From: an uncultured Clostridia bacterium
GTDB lineage: Bacteria; Bacillota; Clostridia; Christensenellales; Borkfalkiaceae
NCBI GenBank assembly: GCA_934271255.1
Contig: CAKQQS010000003.1
Location: 95,142 to 159,141, forward strand
Reading direction: 5' to 3'
Length of the DNA: 64,000 bases
Below, in pieces: positions 49,436-58,597 of the stretch. The position numbers were made by a program, and so were the translations under genes. Numbering within the stretch: position 1 is the first letter of the stretch; the number at the start of each line of letters is the position of its first letter. The notes under the pieces were generated by a model that was not told where the DNA came from, ran no database searches, and saw only the letters and a program-made list of their open reading frames with translations.

Positions 49436-50269
49436 ATGCAAAAGATTCAATGGTTTCCGGGACATATGGCGAAAGCCGTACGCCTTATGGAAGACAACTT
49501 GAAATTAGTATCGGGAGTTCTCGTGATATTAGACGCGAGAGCGCCTTTCGCGTGCATAAATCCGAAACTCGACAAACTGTTTGAAAACAAAAGAATATTA
49601 TACGTCGTAAACAAAAGCGATTTAGTCGAACAAAAAGACGTAAACAGAATACTCGATTCCTTTAAAAAGCAATCGAAACAATGTATCGCCGTGTCTTTTT
49701 TCGATAAAAAGTCTATGGTAAAGTTGAAGAGCGCTTTTCTTTCGATGTTCGACGACATAATCAAAAGGAACGAAGAGAAAGGTATTTTCAAACCGATACG
49801 GGCGATGGTTGTCGGTATTCCCAACACGGGAAAATCAACCGTAATAAACGCGCTTTGCTCGGCTAAAAAGGCGATAACGGGCGATAAGGCGGGCGTTACC
49901 AGAAGCGGTCAATGGGTTAAAACGGGCACCCTCGAATTATTCGATACGCCGGGTACGATGCCGTTTTCTTTTGAAAATCAGGAAAACGCAAAACATCTTG
50001 CTTATATAGGGTGTGTAAACGACGATATTCTGGATTTCGGCGACCTTACGTTTGAACTCATAAAAGAACTCAAAGGCAAGTATCCCGAACTCTTAAAAGC
50101 AAGATACGGGCTTACGGATTTAGATAAGGAAACTATCGAAATATTCGATGATATTTGTTTGAAACGCGGGTTTATTTTAAAAGGCAAAGAACCCGATTAC
50201 GACAGGGCTTCCGTCGCTATTATAGACGATTTGAGAAAGGGCAGAATAGGTAAAATAATTTTTGAATAA
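49436..50269 (+). CDS. rbgA: Ribosome biogenesis GTPase YlqF/RbgA
   Basis: Circularly permuted GTPase needed for late 50S assembly. 277 residues: start IQWFPGHMAKAVRLMEDNL, G4 VVNKSDLVEQKD near 57 placed before G1 VGIPNTGKSTVINAL near 125, then G3 LFDTPGTM near 166, followed by the C-terminal ANTAR-like helical domain. The ATG at 49436 has AAGGAG 6 bases upstream; the ORF extends into trmD but without support. Its stop overlaps the rnhB start (TAATG). Confidence 0.95.
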   Translation: MQKIQWFPGHMAKAVRLMEDNLKLVSGVLVILDARAPFACINPKLDKLFENKRILYVVNKSDLVEQKDVNRILDSFKKQSKQCIAVSFFDKKSMVKLKSAFLSMFDDIIKRNEEKGIFKPIRAMVVGIPNTGKSTVINALCSAKKAITGDKAGVTRSGQWVKTGTLELFDTPGTMPFSFENQENAKHLAYIGCVNDDILDFGDLTFELIKELKGKYPELLKARYGLTDLDKETIEIFDDICLKRGFILKGKEPDYDRASVAIIDDLRKGRIGKIIFE

Positions 50270-50877
50270 TGGAAAATAAATTAGAATACGAAAAGAAATA
50301 CCTTGATTCGGGTATGAAATACATAGCGGGCGTGGACGAAGTCGGCAGAGGTCCTTTGGCAGGGCCCGTCGTATGCGCCGCGGTAATTATGCCGCTTGAC
50401 GACGAAAGCATAATCGAAGGCGTCGACGACAGCAAAAAACTTTCGGCAAAAAAGAGAGAAACGCTTGCCGAAATTATTAAACAAAGAGCGATTGCGTATA
50501 ACGTTTTTCAGATAGAAAATACGGAAATCGACGAGATAAACATATTGAACGCTGTAAAAAAATGTATGACTAACGCGGTGCAAGGGCTTAAAGTAACGCC
50601 CGACAAAACGCTCGTTGACGGCGTTGACACGCATTTGAACCTGAATGCGGAATACGTTATTAAAGGCGACTCGAAAAGTTATACGATAGGCTGCGCCTCG
50701 ATACTTGCCAAAGTGTACAGAGATAACTTGATGGACGAATATGCGAAAGTTTATCCGAATTACGCTTTTGAAAAGAATAAGGGATACGGCACGAAAGCGC
50801 ATACCGACGCTATAAAGGAGTATGGATTATGCCCGATACACAGGGTAAGTTTTACAAAAAACTTTACGGAAAAATAG
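50269..50877 (+). CDS. rnhB: Ribonuclease HII
   Basis: Removes misincorporated ribonucleotides and RNA from RNA-DNA hybrids. 202 residues: GVDEVGRGPLAGPVVCAAVI near 21-40 with acidic pair D23, E24, then VDDSKKLSAKKRETLAEII, a third Asp in DKTLVDGV near 118, and GDSKSYTIGCASILAKVYRD near 136 carrying the conserved S-x-A-S-I-x-A-K motif. The ATG shares a base with the rbgA stop. The end overlaps yraN by 49 bases. Confidence 0.96.
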   Translation: MENKLEYEKKYLDSGMKYIAGVDEVGRGPLAGPVVCAAVIMPLDDESIIEGVDDSKKLSAKKRETLAEIIKQRAIAYNVFQIENTEIDEINILNAVKKCMTNAVQGLKVTPDKTLVDGVDTHLNLNAEYVIKGDSKSYTIGCASILAKVYRDNLMDEYAKVYPNYAFEKNKGYGTKAHTDAIKEYGLCPIHRVSFTKNFTEK

Positions 50878-51191
50878 GCGAAAAGAAAGCGGAAAAGTAC
50901 CTTTTGAAAAAAGGATACGCTTTGCTCGAACGCAACTATAAAACAAAGTTTGCGGAAGCGGACTTGATTTTCGACGACGCGGGCGTTTTGGTGTTCGTCG
51001 AAGTAAAGACGAGAAGTTCGGCGGATTTCGGCGAGCCGTCGCAGGCGGTGAACTACGCCAAACAAAAAAAGTACGTTAAATTAGCCGAATACTACGTTAT
51101 GACGCATAACGTCGACAAAGACGTAAGGTTTGACGTCGTAGAAGTGAAAAAAGGCGAAATAAATCATATAAAAAATGCTTTTTCCTCTTAA
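50829..51191 (+). CDS. yraN: YraN (UPF0102) endonuclease-fold protein
   Basis: A 120-residue restriction-endonuclease-fold protein of uncertain role, almost always next to rnhB. Seen: KIGEKKAEKYLLKKGYALLE, then NYKTKFAEADLIFDDAGVLV and FVEVKTRSSADFGEPSQAV near 60, the E-x-K active-site motif in FVEVKTR. ATG at 50829 with GGAG upstream, deep inside rnhB. Confidence 0.92.
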   Translation: MPDTQGKFYKKLYGKIGEKKAEKYLLKKGYALLERNYKTKFAEADLIFDDAGVLVFVEVKTRSSADFGEPSQAVNYAKQKKYVKLAEYYVMTHNVDKDVRFDVVEVKKGEINHIKNAFSS

Positions 51192-51197
51192 AATCGC

Positions 51198-51226
51198 TTG
51201 CAAAATAATTTTCAATATGCTAAAAT
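51198..51226 (+). promoter_or_regulatory. rplS promoter
   Basis: TTGCAA, 17-base spacer, TAAAAT. The predicted start is near 51233, 63 bases before rplS. Confidence 0.75.
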
Positions 51227-51238
51227 ATTCAAGTAATT

Positions 51239-51274
51239 GAGCGGTCCTCTTGTTTTTGTAATCAACGAACGCTT
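51239..51274 (+). promoter_or_regulatory. Possible L19 (rplS) leader element
   Basis: AGCGGTCCTCTTGTT, a short loop, then AACGAACGCT: the arms AGCG/CGCT close an element with GTCCTC and AACGAA segments like those I recall for the Firmicutes L19 leader, which regulates rplS by feedback. The match is from memory and not scored. Confidence 0.45.
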
Positions 51275-51295
51275 AAAAATAGGGAGGCAGAGACT

Positions 51296-51640
51296 ATGGC
51301 AAATATAATCGATGCAATAAATCAGGAAAACGTAAAGAAAGACGTTCCCGTTTTCAACGTCGGCGATACAGTTAAAGTATCAGTAAAAGTCATCGAAGGT
51401 ACTCGTGAGAGAATCCAGGCTTTTGAAGGCGTTGTAATCGCGAAACGCGGCGGTTCTATCAGCGAAACGTTTACCGTAAGAAGAATCTCTTTCGGTGTCG
51501 GCGTTGAAAGAACATTCCCGTTGCACTCGCCAAAGGTAGCCAACATAGTAGTAACAAAAAGAGGCGCAGTCAGACGCGCTAAATTGTTCTATTTGCGTGG
51601 TAGAACCGGTAAAGCGGCAAGAGTTAAAGAAATTATTTGA
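51296..51640 (+). CDS. rplS: Ribosomal protein L19
   Basis: Large-subunit protein at the 30S-50S interface. 114 residues: VPVFNVGDTVKVSVKVIEGT, RIQAFEGVVIAKRGGSISET, FTVRRISFGVGVERTFPLHS and KVANIVVTKRGAVRRAKLFY cover the whole SH3-like fold. GGGAGG lies upstream of the ATG. It has its own promoter and terminator. Confidence 0.97.
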   Translation: MANIIDAINQENVKKDVPVFNVGDTVKVSVKVIEGTRERIQAFEGVVIAKRGGSISETFTVRRISFGVGVERTFPLHSPKVANIVVTKRGAVRRAKLFYLRGRTGKAARVKEII

Positions 51641-51646
51641 CAGTTT

Positions 51647-51677
51647 AAAGGGTTTGCGATATAGCAAACCCTTTTTT
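51647..51677 (+). terminator. rplS terminator
   Basis: AAAGGGTTTGC, loop GATATA, GCAAACCCTTT, then TTT. Confidence 0.9.
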
Positions 51678-51720
51678 CGTGCAAATAAAAAAACTTTCTC
51701 GGTTTTATTAGTTTAAAGTA

Positions 51721-51749
51721 TTTACAAAAATAACATTATAATATATAAT
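51721..51749 (+). promoter_or_regulatory. Promoter of the 213-residue lipoprotein gene
   Basis: TTTACA, 17-base spacer, TATAAT, 31 bases before the ATG. Confidence 0.75.
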
Positions 51750-51780
51750 AAAAATAATGTTTAATAAAAGGGGCTTTATC

Positions 51781-52422
51781 ATGAAAGCATTTTCTAAGAT
51801 TTTAACGGCACTGATTTCACTTTTAATTTTATCCGCGTTCGTTGTTTCTTGCGGCAACTCGGCTTATAAACCGTACACGTTCTACAAGATACAAGGCGAC
51901 GCAAGCGTCAAGTACTATCACGGCGTAGACTTTAAAGTCAATTACGCTAAGGATAAAATCGATGATACCTACGCGAAAGAAATGTGGATAAATATCGCCG
52001 ACGTGGACAAGACGAAAGGCGTAGATAAAATAACCTTTAAGTTTTATTCAAAAACGTCGTCGGGCACATGGACGAGCGATTCGTCTTTCTTCGGAAGAAC
52101 AAGTACGTTCAGCGTCGATAACAAAAAAGAAAACATCGGCGGGAACGGAGTCTGGCTCAGAGTATTCGACAGCATGAAAATAACTTCGTCGGCAAGAAAC
52201 GAGTTCAGAATCCTGACGGACAACGAAGTTAAAGTAAACCAAATAATTATACTCGACGCTGACTATAAAGCGGTAGAGTTCGATAAAGTAACGGCTGTCG
52301 GCGGCGTAAACAAAGATTTCGCGAACAAAGACATCGTTCTGGACGACGACGTAAGCAAATTGATAAAGAGCGCGACGAATATGTTTAATCGTCCCGATAC
52401 TTTCGTAAGAGAAGAAAAGTAA
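51781..52422 (+). CDS. Lipoprotein of unknown function
   Basis: 213 residues with a lipoprotein signal (KILTALISLLILSAFVVSCG, Cys near 24). The mature part is mostly beta-like, with an Asp/Lys-rich surface: KIQGDASVKYYHGVDFKVNY, KITFKFYSKTSSGTWTSDSS and IIILDADYKAVEFDKVTAVG. Segments such as WLRVFDSMKITSSARNEFRI suggest a jelly-roll of the kind seen in carbohydrate- or ligand-binding modules, but no family is recognised. ATG at 51781 with AAGGGG 8 bases upstream. It ends 4 bases before yifB, so it is probably co-transcribed with yifB-dprA-topA. Confidence 0.7.
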   Translation: MKAFSKILTALISLLILSAFVVSCGNSAYKPYTFYKIQGDASVKYYHGVDFKVNYAKDKIDDTYAKEMWINIADVDKTKGVDKITFKFYSKTSSGTWTSDSSFFGRTSTFSVDNKKENIGGNGVWLRVFDSMKITSSARNEFRILTDNEVKVNQIIILDADYKAVEFDKVTAVGGVNKDFANKDIVLDDDVSKLIKSATNMFNRPDTFVREEK

Positions 52423-52426
52423 AATT

Positions 52427-53941
52427 ATGTTATCGAAAGTTATAAGTTACGTATTAAACGGACTTGACGGAGTAAAAATCGAAGTAGAAGCAGACGTCGG
52501 AAGGGGACTGCCCTCTTTCGATATAGTCGGCTTGCCCGATACGGCGGTTAAAGAATCGAAAGACAGGGTACATTCCGCAATAAAAAACAGCGGAAAAAGA
52601 TGTCCTACGCGAAAAACTTTAATAAATCTTGCGCCCGCCGACGTGAAAAAAGAAGGCACTTCGCTCGATTTACCCATTGCGCTCGGCGTACTCGTGTCCG
52701 ACGACCAACTGATAACGACCGAACTGAAAGACACGGTATTTTTCGGGGAATTATCTCTCGACGGAAGTTTACGCAGAGTAACGGGATTACTCCCCATGCT
52801 TATTTCGGCGGTAAACGACGGGTTTAAAAAATTCGTCATACCCAAAGAAAACGAAGCGGAAGCGTCATACATAGAAGGAATAGAAGTATATCCCGCTAAT
52901 AATTTGACGGAAGTAACTAATCATTTGTCGGGGTATCAACGCATACAATTTATACCGACGAGAAGTTTTGAAGAAGCGCTTGACAACGTAAGTTACGGAG
53001 CGGATTTAAAATACGTTAAAGGACAAGCGGTTGCGAAACGCGCGCTCGAAATCGCGGTAAGCGGCGGACACAACATTTTGTTCGTCGGACCGCCGGGTAC
53101 GGGTAAAACGATGCTTGCTAAATGTATACCTACGATTATGCCCGATATGACGTTAAGGGAAGCGCTTGCGGTAACGAAAATACATTCCGTCGCGGGGCTT
53201 ATAGACGAAAACGTCGGCATAGTAACCAACAGACCGTTCAGAAGTCCGCATCACACGGCTACAACCGTCGCGATGACGGGTGGCGGTAAATCCGTCAAAC
53301 CGGGAGAGATAAGTCTTGCTCATAACGGCGTTTTGTTCCTTGACGAAATGCCTGAGTATATGAGAAGCACGCTCGAATCTTTACGTCAACCGCTCGAAGA
53401 CGGTGTGATAACTATTTCAAGAGCGAATTCGACCGCTACGTATCCCGCCGATTTTATTCTGTGCGGAAGCATGAATCCCTGTCCTTGCGGAAACTACGGT
53501 TCTCACGATAAAGTTTGCACGTGTACACCCGCTCAGATAGAAAAGTATAAAAGTAAAATATCGGGTCCGCTTTTGGACAGAATCGACTTGCAAGTAGACG
53601 TTGACAGTGTAAAATACGAAGAACTTGTGCATAAAGAAGAGGGTGAATCGTCGGCTACCGTCAGAAAACGCGTAAATCGTACCAGAACTATTCAGAGAGA
53701 ACGGTTTTCCGACGAAAAAATATATACAAACTCTCAAATGACGGAAGCGGAAATAAACAAATATTGCGTATTGACGCCGACTTGCGAACAAATATTGAAA
53801 TCGGCGTACCAGAGTTTGCATTTTTCGGCGCGAGCGAGAAGCAGAATATTAAAAGTTGCAAGAACAATCGCCGATATGGATTTGTCGGACGACATAGCGG
53901 AAAAACATTTGCTCGAAGCGATAAGTTACAGACATAAATAA
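52427..53941 (+). CDS. comM: YifB/ComM-family Mg-chelatase-like AAA+ helicase
   Basis: Hexameric AAA+ motor that in naturally competent bacteria drives branch migration of incoming DNA. 504 residues: N-terminal fold (GLPSFDIVGLPDTAVKESKD), Walker A ILFVGPPGTGKTMLAKCIP near 217, Walker B NGVLFLDEMPEYMRSTLESL near 302, the Cys-rich insert CGSMNPCPCGNYGSHDKVC near 345, and GPLLDRIDLQVDVDSVKYEE with the arginine finger. AAGTAAAATTATG start with a weak SD. Followed by dprA, so both fit DNA uptake and recombination. Confidence 0.93.
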   Translation: MLSKVISYVLNGLDGVKIEVEADVGRGLPSFDIVGLPDTAVKESKDRVHSAIKNSGKRCPTRKTLINLAPADVKKEGTSLDLPIALGVLVSDDQLITTELKDTVFFGELSLDGSLRRVTGLLPMLISAVNDGFKKFVIPKENEAEASYIEGIEVYPANNLTEVTNHLSGYQRIQFIPTRSFEEALDNVSYGADLKYVKGQAVAKRALEIAVSGGHNILFVGPPGTGKTMLAKCIPTIMPDMTLREALAVTKIHSVAGLIDENVGIVTNRPFRSPHHTATTVAMTGGGKSVKPGEISLAHNGVLFLDEMPEYMRSTLESLRQPLEDGVITISRANSTATYPADFILCGSMNPCPCGNYGSHDKVCTCTPAQIEKYKSKISGPLLDRIDLQVDVDSVKYEELVHKEEGESSATVRKRVNRTRTIQRERFSDEKIYTNSQMTEAEINKYCVLTPTCEQILKSAYQSLHFSARARSRILKVARTIADMDLSDDIAEKHLLEAISYRHK

Positions 53942-53955
53942 GGAACGTATTTTTT

Positions 53956-55038
53956 ATGAAATACACGAAAGAAGAAGTGTCTTTGATTTGGCTTGACAGT
54001 TTTTTGAACCTGACGTACAAGACTAAACTCAAAATGGTCGAGTCGGTTAAAGATCCGAAAGAGTTGAAAGAAAACTTTTATCCGTTCAAAGATTTAATAA
54101 TTGCCGACGGCGGCGAAGAACTGTTTAATTTGATGCAACGCTCGAATACCGAAAACTACACGAATTACATTCTCGGCGCGCTCGATAGACGCAATTTGCG
54201 AATAATAACGATATATTCGGAAAATTATCCCGAAAGTTTGCGGGTTATAGATCTTCCGCCGCTCGTTTTGTACTGTATCGGCAACGTAGACTTGTTGAAC
54301 GAAAAGAACACGTTAGGCATCGTCGGTAGTCGCCGAACCTTGCCCGAAGTGCTTAAAAGATGCGAAAACGTTTCCGAAAAAGTGTCGAAGAACGGATTTG
54401 TCGTAGTAACGGGTATGGCGCAAGGAGCCGACAGTAAAGCGATAGAAGGAGCGGTTGCCTGCGGTAATATCATTTCGGTAATTGCCAGCGGTATAGACGA
54501 CATATATCCCGAACAAAACAGATATTTGGTAAACAAGGTCGCGGAAAAGGGATTAGTCGTCGGTGAACATAATCCGGGGATAAAATCCAAACCGTATTTG
54601 TTTCCTATAAGAAACAGAATTATCTCGGCGCTTTCCCGCGGGGTGCTTATTGTCAGCGGAAGCAAAAAGAGCGGTACGAGTTATACGGCGAATTTTGCTT
54701 TGGATTACGGCAAAGACGTTTTCGCGTTTCCGTACAGCGTGGGAATAGAATCGGGCGAAGGCTGTAACGAACTTATAAAAAACGGCGCTAATTTAATTAC
54801 GGACGCCGATGAAATATTGAGTTTTTACGGTGTGGAAACGAAAGACGAAAAGGCTGAACAACCGATAAACGACGAAGAATCGTGGTTGCTCGACGTTATA
54901 CGGCAAGGCGCCGTTCATATAGAAAAATTAGCGGAAAAAGTAAACAAGAGCGTGGTCGAGATAACGCCTACGCTTTTAATGCTCGAAATAAAAGGAAAAG
55001 TCGTTAAAGACGCAGGGAACGTATATTCGGCGTTGTAA
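53956..55038 (+). CDS. dprA: DNA-processing protein DprA (Smf)
   Basis: Protects incoming single strands and loads RecA during transformation. 360 residues. N-terminal SAM-like part (about 1-80), then the Rossmann fold: LRVIDLPPLVLYCIGNVDLL near 96, GIVGSRRTLPEVLKRCENV near 117, VVTGMAQGADSKAIEGAVAC near 150, SGIDDIYPEQNRYLVNKV near 177, FPIRNRIISALSRGVLIVSG near 216, then SGTSYTANFALDYGKDVFAF. A C-terminal winged helix follows (SWLLDVIRQGAVHIEKLAEK). AAGGAA precedes the ATG. It is common in non-competent bacteria too, so competence is not proven. Confidence 0.93.
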   Translation: MKYTKEEVSLIWLDSFLNLTYKTKLKMVESVKDPKELKENFYPFKDLIIADGGEELFNLMQRSNTENYTNYILGALDRRNLRIITIYSENYPESLRVIDLPPLVLYCIGNVDLLNEKNTLGIVGSRRTLPEVLKRCENVSEKVSKNGFVVVTGMAQGADSKAIEGAVACGNIISVIASGIDDIYPEQNRYLVNKVAEKGLVVGEHNPGIKSKPYLFPIRNRIISALSRGVLIVSGSKKSGTSYTANFALDYGKDVFAFPYSVGIESGEGCNELIKNGANLITDADEILSFYGVETKDEKAEQPINDEESWLLDVIRQGAVHIEKLAEKVNKSVVEITPTLLMLEIKGKVVKDAGNVYSAL

Positions 55039-55057
55039 ACGCGTAGCGGAGGAATAA

Positions 55058-57286
55058 ATGCAATTAGTAATAGTGGAATCGCCTTCAAAAGCAAAAACGA
55101 TAGCAAAGTACTTAGGAAAAGGCTTTTCTGTGGACGCTTCCGGCGGACATATCAGGGACTTGCCCGAAGGACGCATGGGAATCAATTTCAACAATAACTT
55201 TGAACCTACTTACGAAATAATAGCGAAGAAAAAAGCAGATATAAAAAGACTTGCCGAAAAGTGCAAAAACGCGGAAAAAATATATCTTGCAACCGACCCC
55301 GATAGGGAAGGAGAAGCAATCAGTTGGCACTTGGCGGAAGTCCTTAAAATAAACTTAAACGACGATAATAGAATAGAGTTCAACGAAATATCGGAACACG
55401 CCGTAAAAGACGCGTTGAAAAATCCGAGAAAAATCGACATTAATTTAGTCGACGCTCAGCAGGCAAGACGAGTTTTGGACAGAATCGTCGGTTATAAGAT
55501 TTCGCCTATCGCGACGAGAAGACTTTCGGCAAATCTTTCTGCGGGCAGAGTACAGTCCGTCGCGCTTAGACTTATAGTCGAAAGGGAACGCGAGATTTTA
55601 TCTTTCGTCCCCGTAGAATACTGGAACGTAAAAGCAAACCTCAGAAACAGCGAAGATTTTAAGTTTAAGGCGCAGTTAACAGAGAGAAACGGTAAAAAGT
55701 TCAAACCGTCGAGCAAAGAAGAAAACGACGAAATAGTCAATCTGTTAGACGGCAAAAACTTTAAGGTAAAATCGGTTAAAAAGAGCGTTACTAAATCGCA
55801 CGCGCCCGCGCCGTTTACTACTTCGACTATGCAACAGGACGCCGCTACGAAAATGAATATGACGTCTTCGCAGATAATGCAACTCGCTCAGCACCTGTAC
55901 GAAGGTATCGAAACGGAAGACGGACACGTAGCGTTCGTAACGTATATAAGAACGGACTCGGTAAGAATATCCGAAGACGCTCAGGCAAAAGCGCTTGCGT
56001 ATATAAAGGAAACCTACGGGAACGAATACGCCCCCGCAAGACCTAACGTATACAAAACCAAAAAAGGCGCGCAGGACGCTCACGAAGCAATCAGACCTAT
56101 CGACGTAAGCAAAACGCCCGAAAAGGTAAAAGGATTGCTCGACAACAACCATTACAGACTTTATAAACTTATTTACGAAAGATTTATAGCGTCGCAAATG
56201 GCCGAGGCTAAATACAATACGGTATCCGTCGAAACGGAATGTGAGAACTGTATGTTTAAAACGAACGGGAGAACGCTTTTATTTAAAGGGTACACCGCCG
56301 TTTACGACGACTCGGCGAAGTTGGACGCGGGCGAAGACGTAGAAAACGCGCAGGGGTTGTTGCCCGACCTTAAAGAAGGGGAAGTTTTGTTCAACGACGG
56401 AATAATCGGCGAGCAAAAGTTTACAAAACCGCCCGTAAGATACACGGATTCCACAATCGTTAAACTTATGGAAGAAAAGGGTATCGGCAGACCGTCCACC
56501 TACGCTACGATAGTAAGTATTCTTTCGTTTAGAAAATATACGAAAAAAGAAGGAAAATATATCGTTCCTACCGAAATAGCGTTTAAACTCGTAGACTTTT
56601 TGGTTAAATATTTCAAAGAAGTTATGGACGTAGGATTTACCGCGGAAATGGAAGATAAGTTGGACGAGATAGGCGAAGGCGGTAAAGACTGGCATAAACT
56701 TATCGCGGACTTTTACGCTCCGTTTGAAGAAGAACTTAAAGCGGCGGAAGTAACGGACGTGCTTTGCGACAAATGCGGCGCGCCCATGCTGATTAAAAGC
56801 GGCAGATACGGAGATTATTACGCGTGTTCGAGATACCCCGACTGCAAAAACATCAAACCCGTTAAAGAAAACGCGGCGATACCTACCGAATACATTTGCG
56901 ATAAATGCGGTTCGATGATGCTCGAAAGGGAAGGTAAATACGGCAAGTTTTTAGCGTGCAGTAATTTTCCAAAATGCAAAAACACAAAACCGCTCGGCGA
57001 AACCAAACCGAAGATTGCAGACGAAAAATGTCCGACTTGCGGCGGGGATTTGGTTATTAAAAACGGCAAATACGGCGAATATTTGCAATGTAACGCTTGC
57101 GGATACACTAAAAACAACGCCGAACTCGTCGGCAAATGCCCGAAATGCGGCAGACCGCTCAAAAAAATGAAATCAAAAACGGGCAAAACGTTCTACGGTT
57201 GCTCGGGTTATCCCGAATGTGATTTTTACAGTTGGGAAATACCGAACGGCGAAAAGAAAACGGATAATAAAAACAATAAAGGCTGA
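55058..57286 (+). CDS. topA: DNA topoisomerase I (type IA)
   Basis: Relaxes negative supercoils using an active-site tyrosine. 742 residues: TOPRIM LVIVESPSKAKTIAKYLGKG near 3-22 and ATDPDREGEAISWHLAE near 81; QQARRVLDRIVGYKISP near 134; active-site Tyr in HVAFVTYIRTDSVRISEDAQ near 299; GIGRPSTYATIVSIL near 477. Four C-terminal zinc ribbons: CDKCGAPMLIKSGRYG (from 569), CDKCGSMMLEREGKYG, CPTCGGDLVIKNGKYG and CPKCGRPLKKMKSKTG; each is followed by two further Cys. GGAGG lies before the ATG. The usual Firmicutes order dprA-topA-trmFO is kept. Confidence 0.97.
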   Translation: MQLVIVESPSKAKTIAKYLGKGFSVDASGGHIRDLPEGRMGINFNNNFEPTYEIIAKKKADIKRLAEKCKNAEKIYLATDPDREGEAISWHLAEVLKINLNDDNRIEFNEISEHAVKDALKNPRKIDINLVDAQQARRVLDRIVGYKISPIATRRLSANLSAGRVQSVALRLIVEREREILSFVPVEYWNVKANLRNSEDFKFKAQLTERNGKKFKPSSKEENDEIVNLLDGKNFKVKSVKKSVTKSHAPAPFTTSTMQQDAATKMNMTSSQIMQLAQHLYEGIETEDGHVAFVTYIRTDSVRISEDAQAKALAYIKETYGNEYAPARPNVYKTKKGAQDAHEAIRPIDVSKTPEKVKGLLDNNHYRLYKLIYERFIASQMAEAKYNTVSVETECENCMFKTNGRTLLFKGYTAVYDDSAKLDAGEDVENAQGLLPDLKEGEVLFNDGIIGEQKFTKPPVRYTDSTIVKLMEEKGIGRPSTYATIVSILSFRKYTKKEGKYIVPTEIAFKLVDFLVKYFKEVMDVGFTAEMEDKLDEIGEGGKDWHKLIADFYAPFEEELKAAEVTDVLCDKCGAPMLIKSGRYGDYYACSRYPDCKNIKPVKENAAIPTEYICDKCGSMMLEREGKYGKFLACSNFPKCKNTKPLGETKPKIADEKCPTCGGDLVIKNGKYGEYLQCNACGYTKNNAELVGKCPKCGRPLKKMKSKTGKTFYGCSGYPECDFYSWEIPNGEKKTDNKNNKG

Positions 57287-57292
57287 TACTTG

Positions 57293-58597
57293 ATGAAAAC
57301 GGTACGAGTTGTCGGCGCGGGACTTGCGGGTACGGAATGCGCCTATTATTTGGCAAATCACGGCTTTAAAGTTCTTTTGTACGACATAAAACCTAATAAA
57401 TACACGCCCGCTCATAAATCGGACAAGTTTGCAGAACTCGTTTGCAGTAATTCGCTTAAATCCAACGACGTTTACGCAAACGCTTGCGGGTTGTTAAAAG
57501 AAGAAATGCGACGGCTCGGTTCGTTGGTTATAGAAGCGGCGGATTCTACGAGAGTGCCTGCGGGTAACGCTCTTGCCGTCAACAGAGAAGATTTCGCCGA
57601 GTATATAACGAACAAGATAAAAGAGAACGAAAACGTAACGTTTATAAGCGAAGAAATAACGGAACTTACCGACGACGTCGTTACCGTTTACGCGACGGGA
57701 CCGTTGACTACCGACGCGCTTTCCAAAAGCATAATGGCAAAAACTGGGGACGGACTCTCGTTTTACGACGCGTCCGCGCCGATTATATCGGCAGAGAGTA
57801 TAGACATGACTCGCGCGTTCGTCGGCGACAGGTACGACAAAGGGAACGGCGATCATATAAATTGCCCTATGGAAAAAGACGAGTACCTTGCTTTTTACGA
57901 CGCGCTTATAAACGCCGAAAGGACGGAATTGCACGATTTTGAAGTGTCCGTGTTCGAAGGCTGTATGCCCGTCGAAATTATGGCGAAACGCGGAGTCGAT
58001 ACTTTGCGATTCGGTCCGCTTAAACCGAAAGGACTCAGAGATCCGAAAACGGGCAAATCGTCTTACGCGTGTTTGCAACTGCGCAAAGAAGACGGGTACG
58101 GAAACTCGTATAATATGATAGGATTTCAAACGAATTTAAAGTTCGGCGAACAAAAACGGGTGTTCGGAATGATACCCGCCTTAAAAAACGCAGAGTTTTT
58201 AAGATACGGGGTTATGCACAGAAACACGTTTTTAAACTCGCCTGAATGCCTTAACGCCGATTTGTCGATGAAAGATTACCCTAACGTTTTCTTCGCGGGA
58301 CAAATAACGGGTGTCGAAGGATACGTCGAGAGCGCCGCTACGGGGCTGCTTGCGGGGATTAACGTCGCAAGACGACTTAACGGACTCGAAACGCTTAAAT
58401 TAGACAACAAAACGATGATAGGCGCGCTGTCTAATTACGTCGCTACGCCAAACGCGGATTTTCAACCGATGAACGCTAATTACGGTATTCTTGAAATAGG
58501 CGATCAGGTAAAAGATAAAGCGGAACGTAAAAAAAGACAGGGAATACGCGCGTTAAACGAAATAGACAAGATTAAGGAGATAATAAATGAGCATTGA
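57293..58597 (+). CDS. trmFO: Folate/FAD-dependent tRNA (uracil-54 C5)-methyltransferase TrmFO
   Basis: Makes T54 in tRNA from methylene-tetrahydrofolate. 434 residues: FAD site VVGAGLAGTECAYYLANHGF near 5-24, LVCSNSLKSNDVYANACGLL near 50 carrying a catalytic Cys, TGPLTTDALSKSIM, CPMEKDEYLAFYDALINAER near 192, and FFAGQITGVEGYVESAATGL near 337. The ATG at 57293 is chosen over the TTG one codon earlier; AAAGG lies upstream. It links the one-carbon pool (compare fhs downstream) to tRNA modification. It overlaps hslV by 11 bases. Confidence 0.96.
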   Translation: MKTVRVVGAGLAGTECAYYLANHGFKVLLYDIKPNKYTPAHKSDKFAELVCSNSLKSNDVYANACGLLKEEMRRLGSLVIEAADSTRVPAGNALAVNREDFAEYITNKIKENENVTFISEEITELTDDVVTVYATGPLTTDALSKSIMAKTGDGLSFYDASAPIISAESIDMTRAFVGDRYDKGNGDHINCPMEKDEYLAFYDALINAERTELHDFEVSVFEGCMPVEIMAKRGVDTLRFGPLKPKGLRDPKTGKSSYACLQLRKEDGYGNSYNMIGFQTNLKFGEQKRVFGMIPALKNAEFLRYGVMHRNTFLNSPECLNADLSMKDYPNVFFAGQITGVEGYVESAATGLLAGINVARRLNGLETLKLDNKTMIGALSNYVATPNADFQPMNANYGILEIGDQVKDKAERKKRQGIRALNEIDKIKEIINEH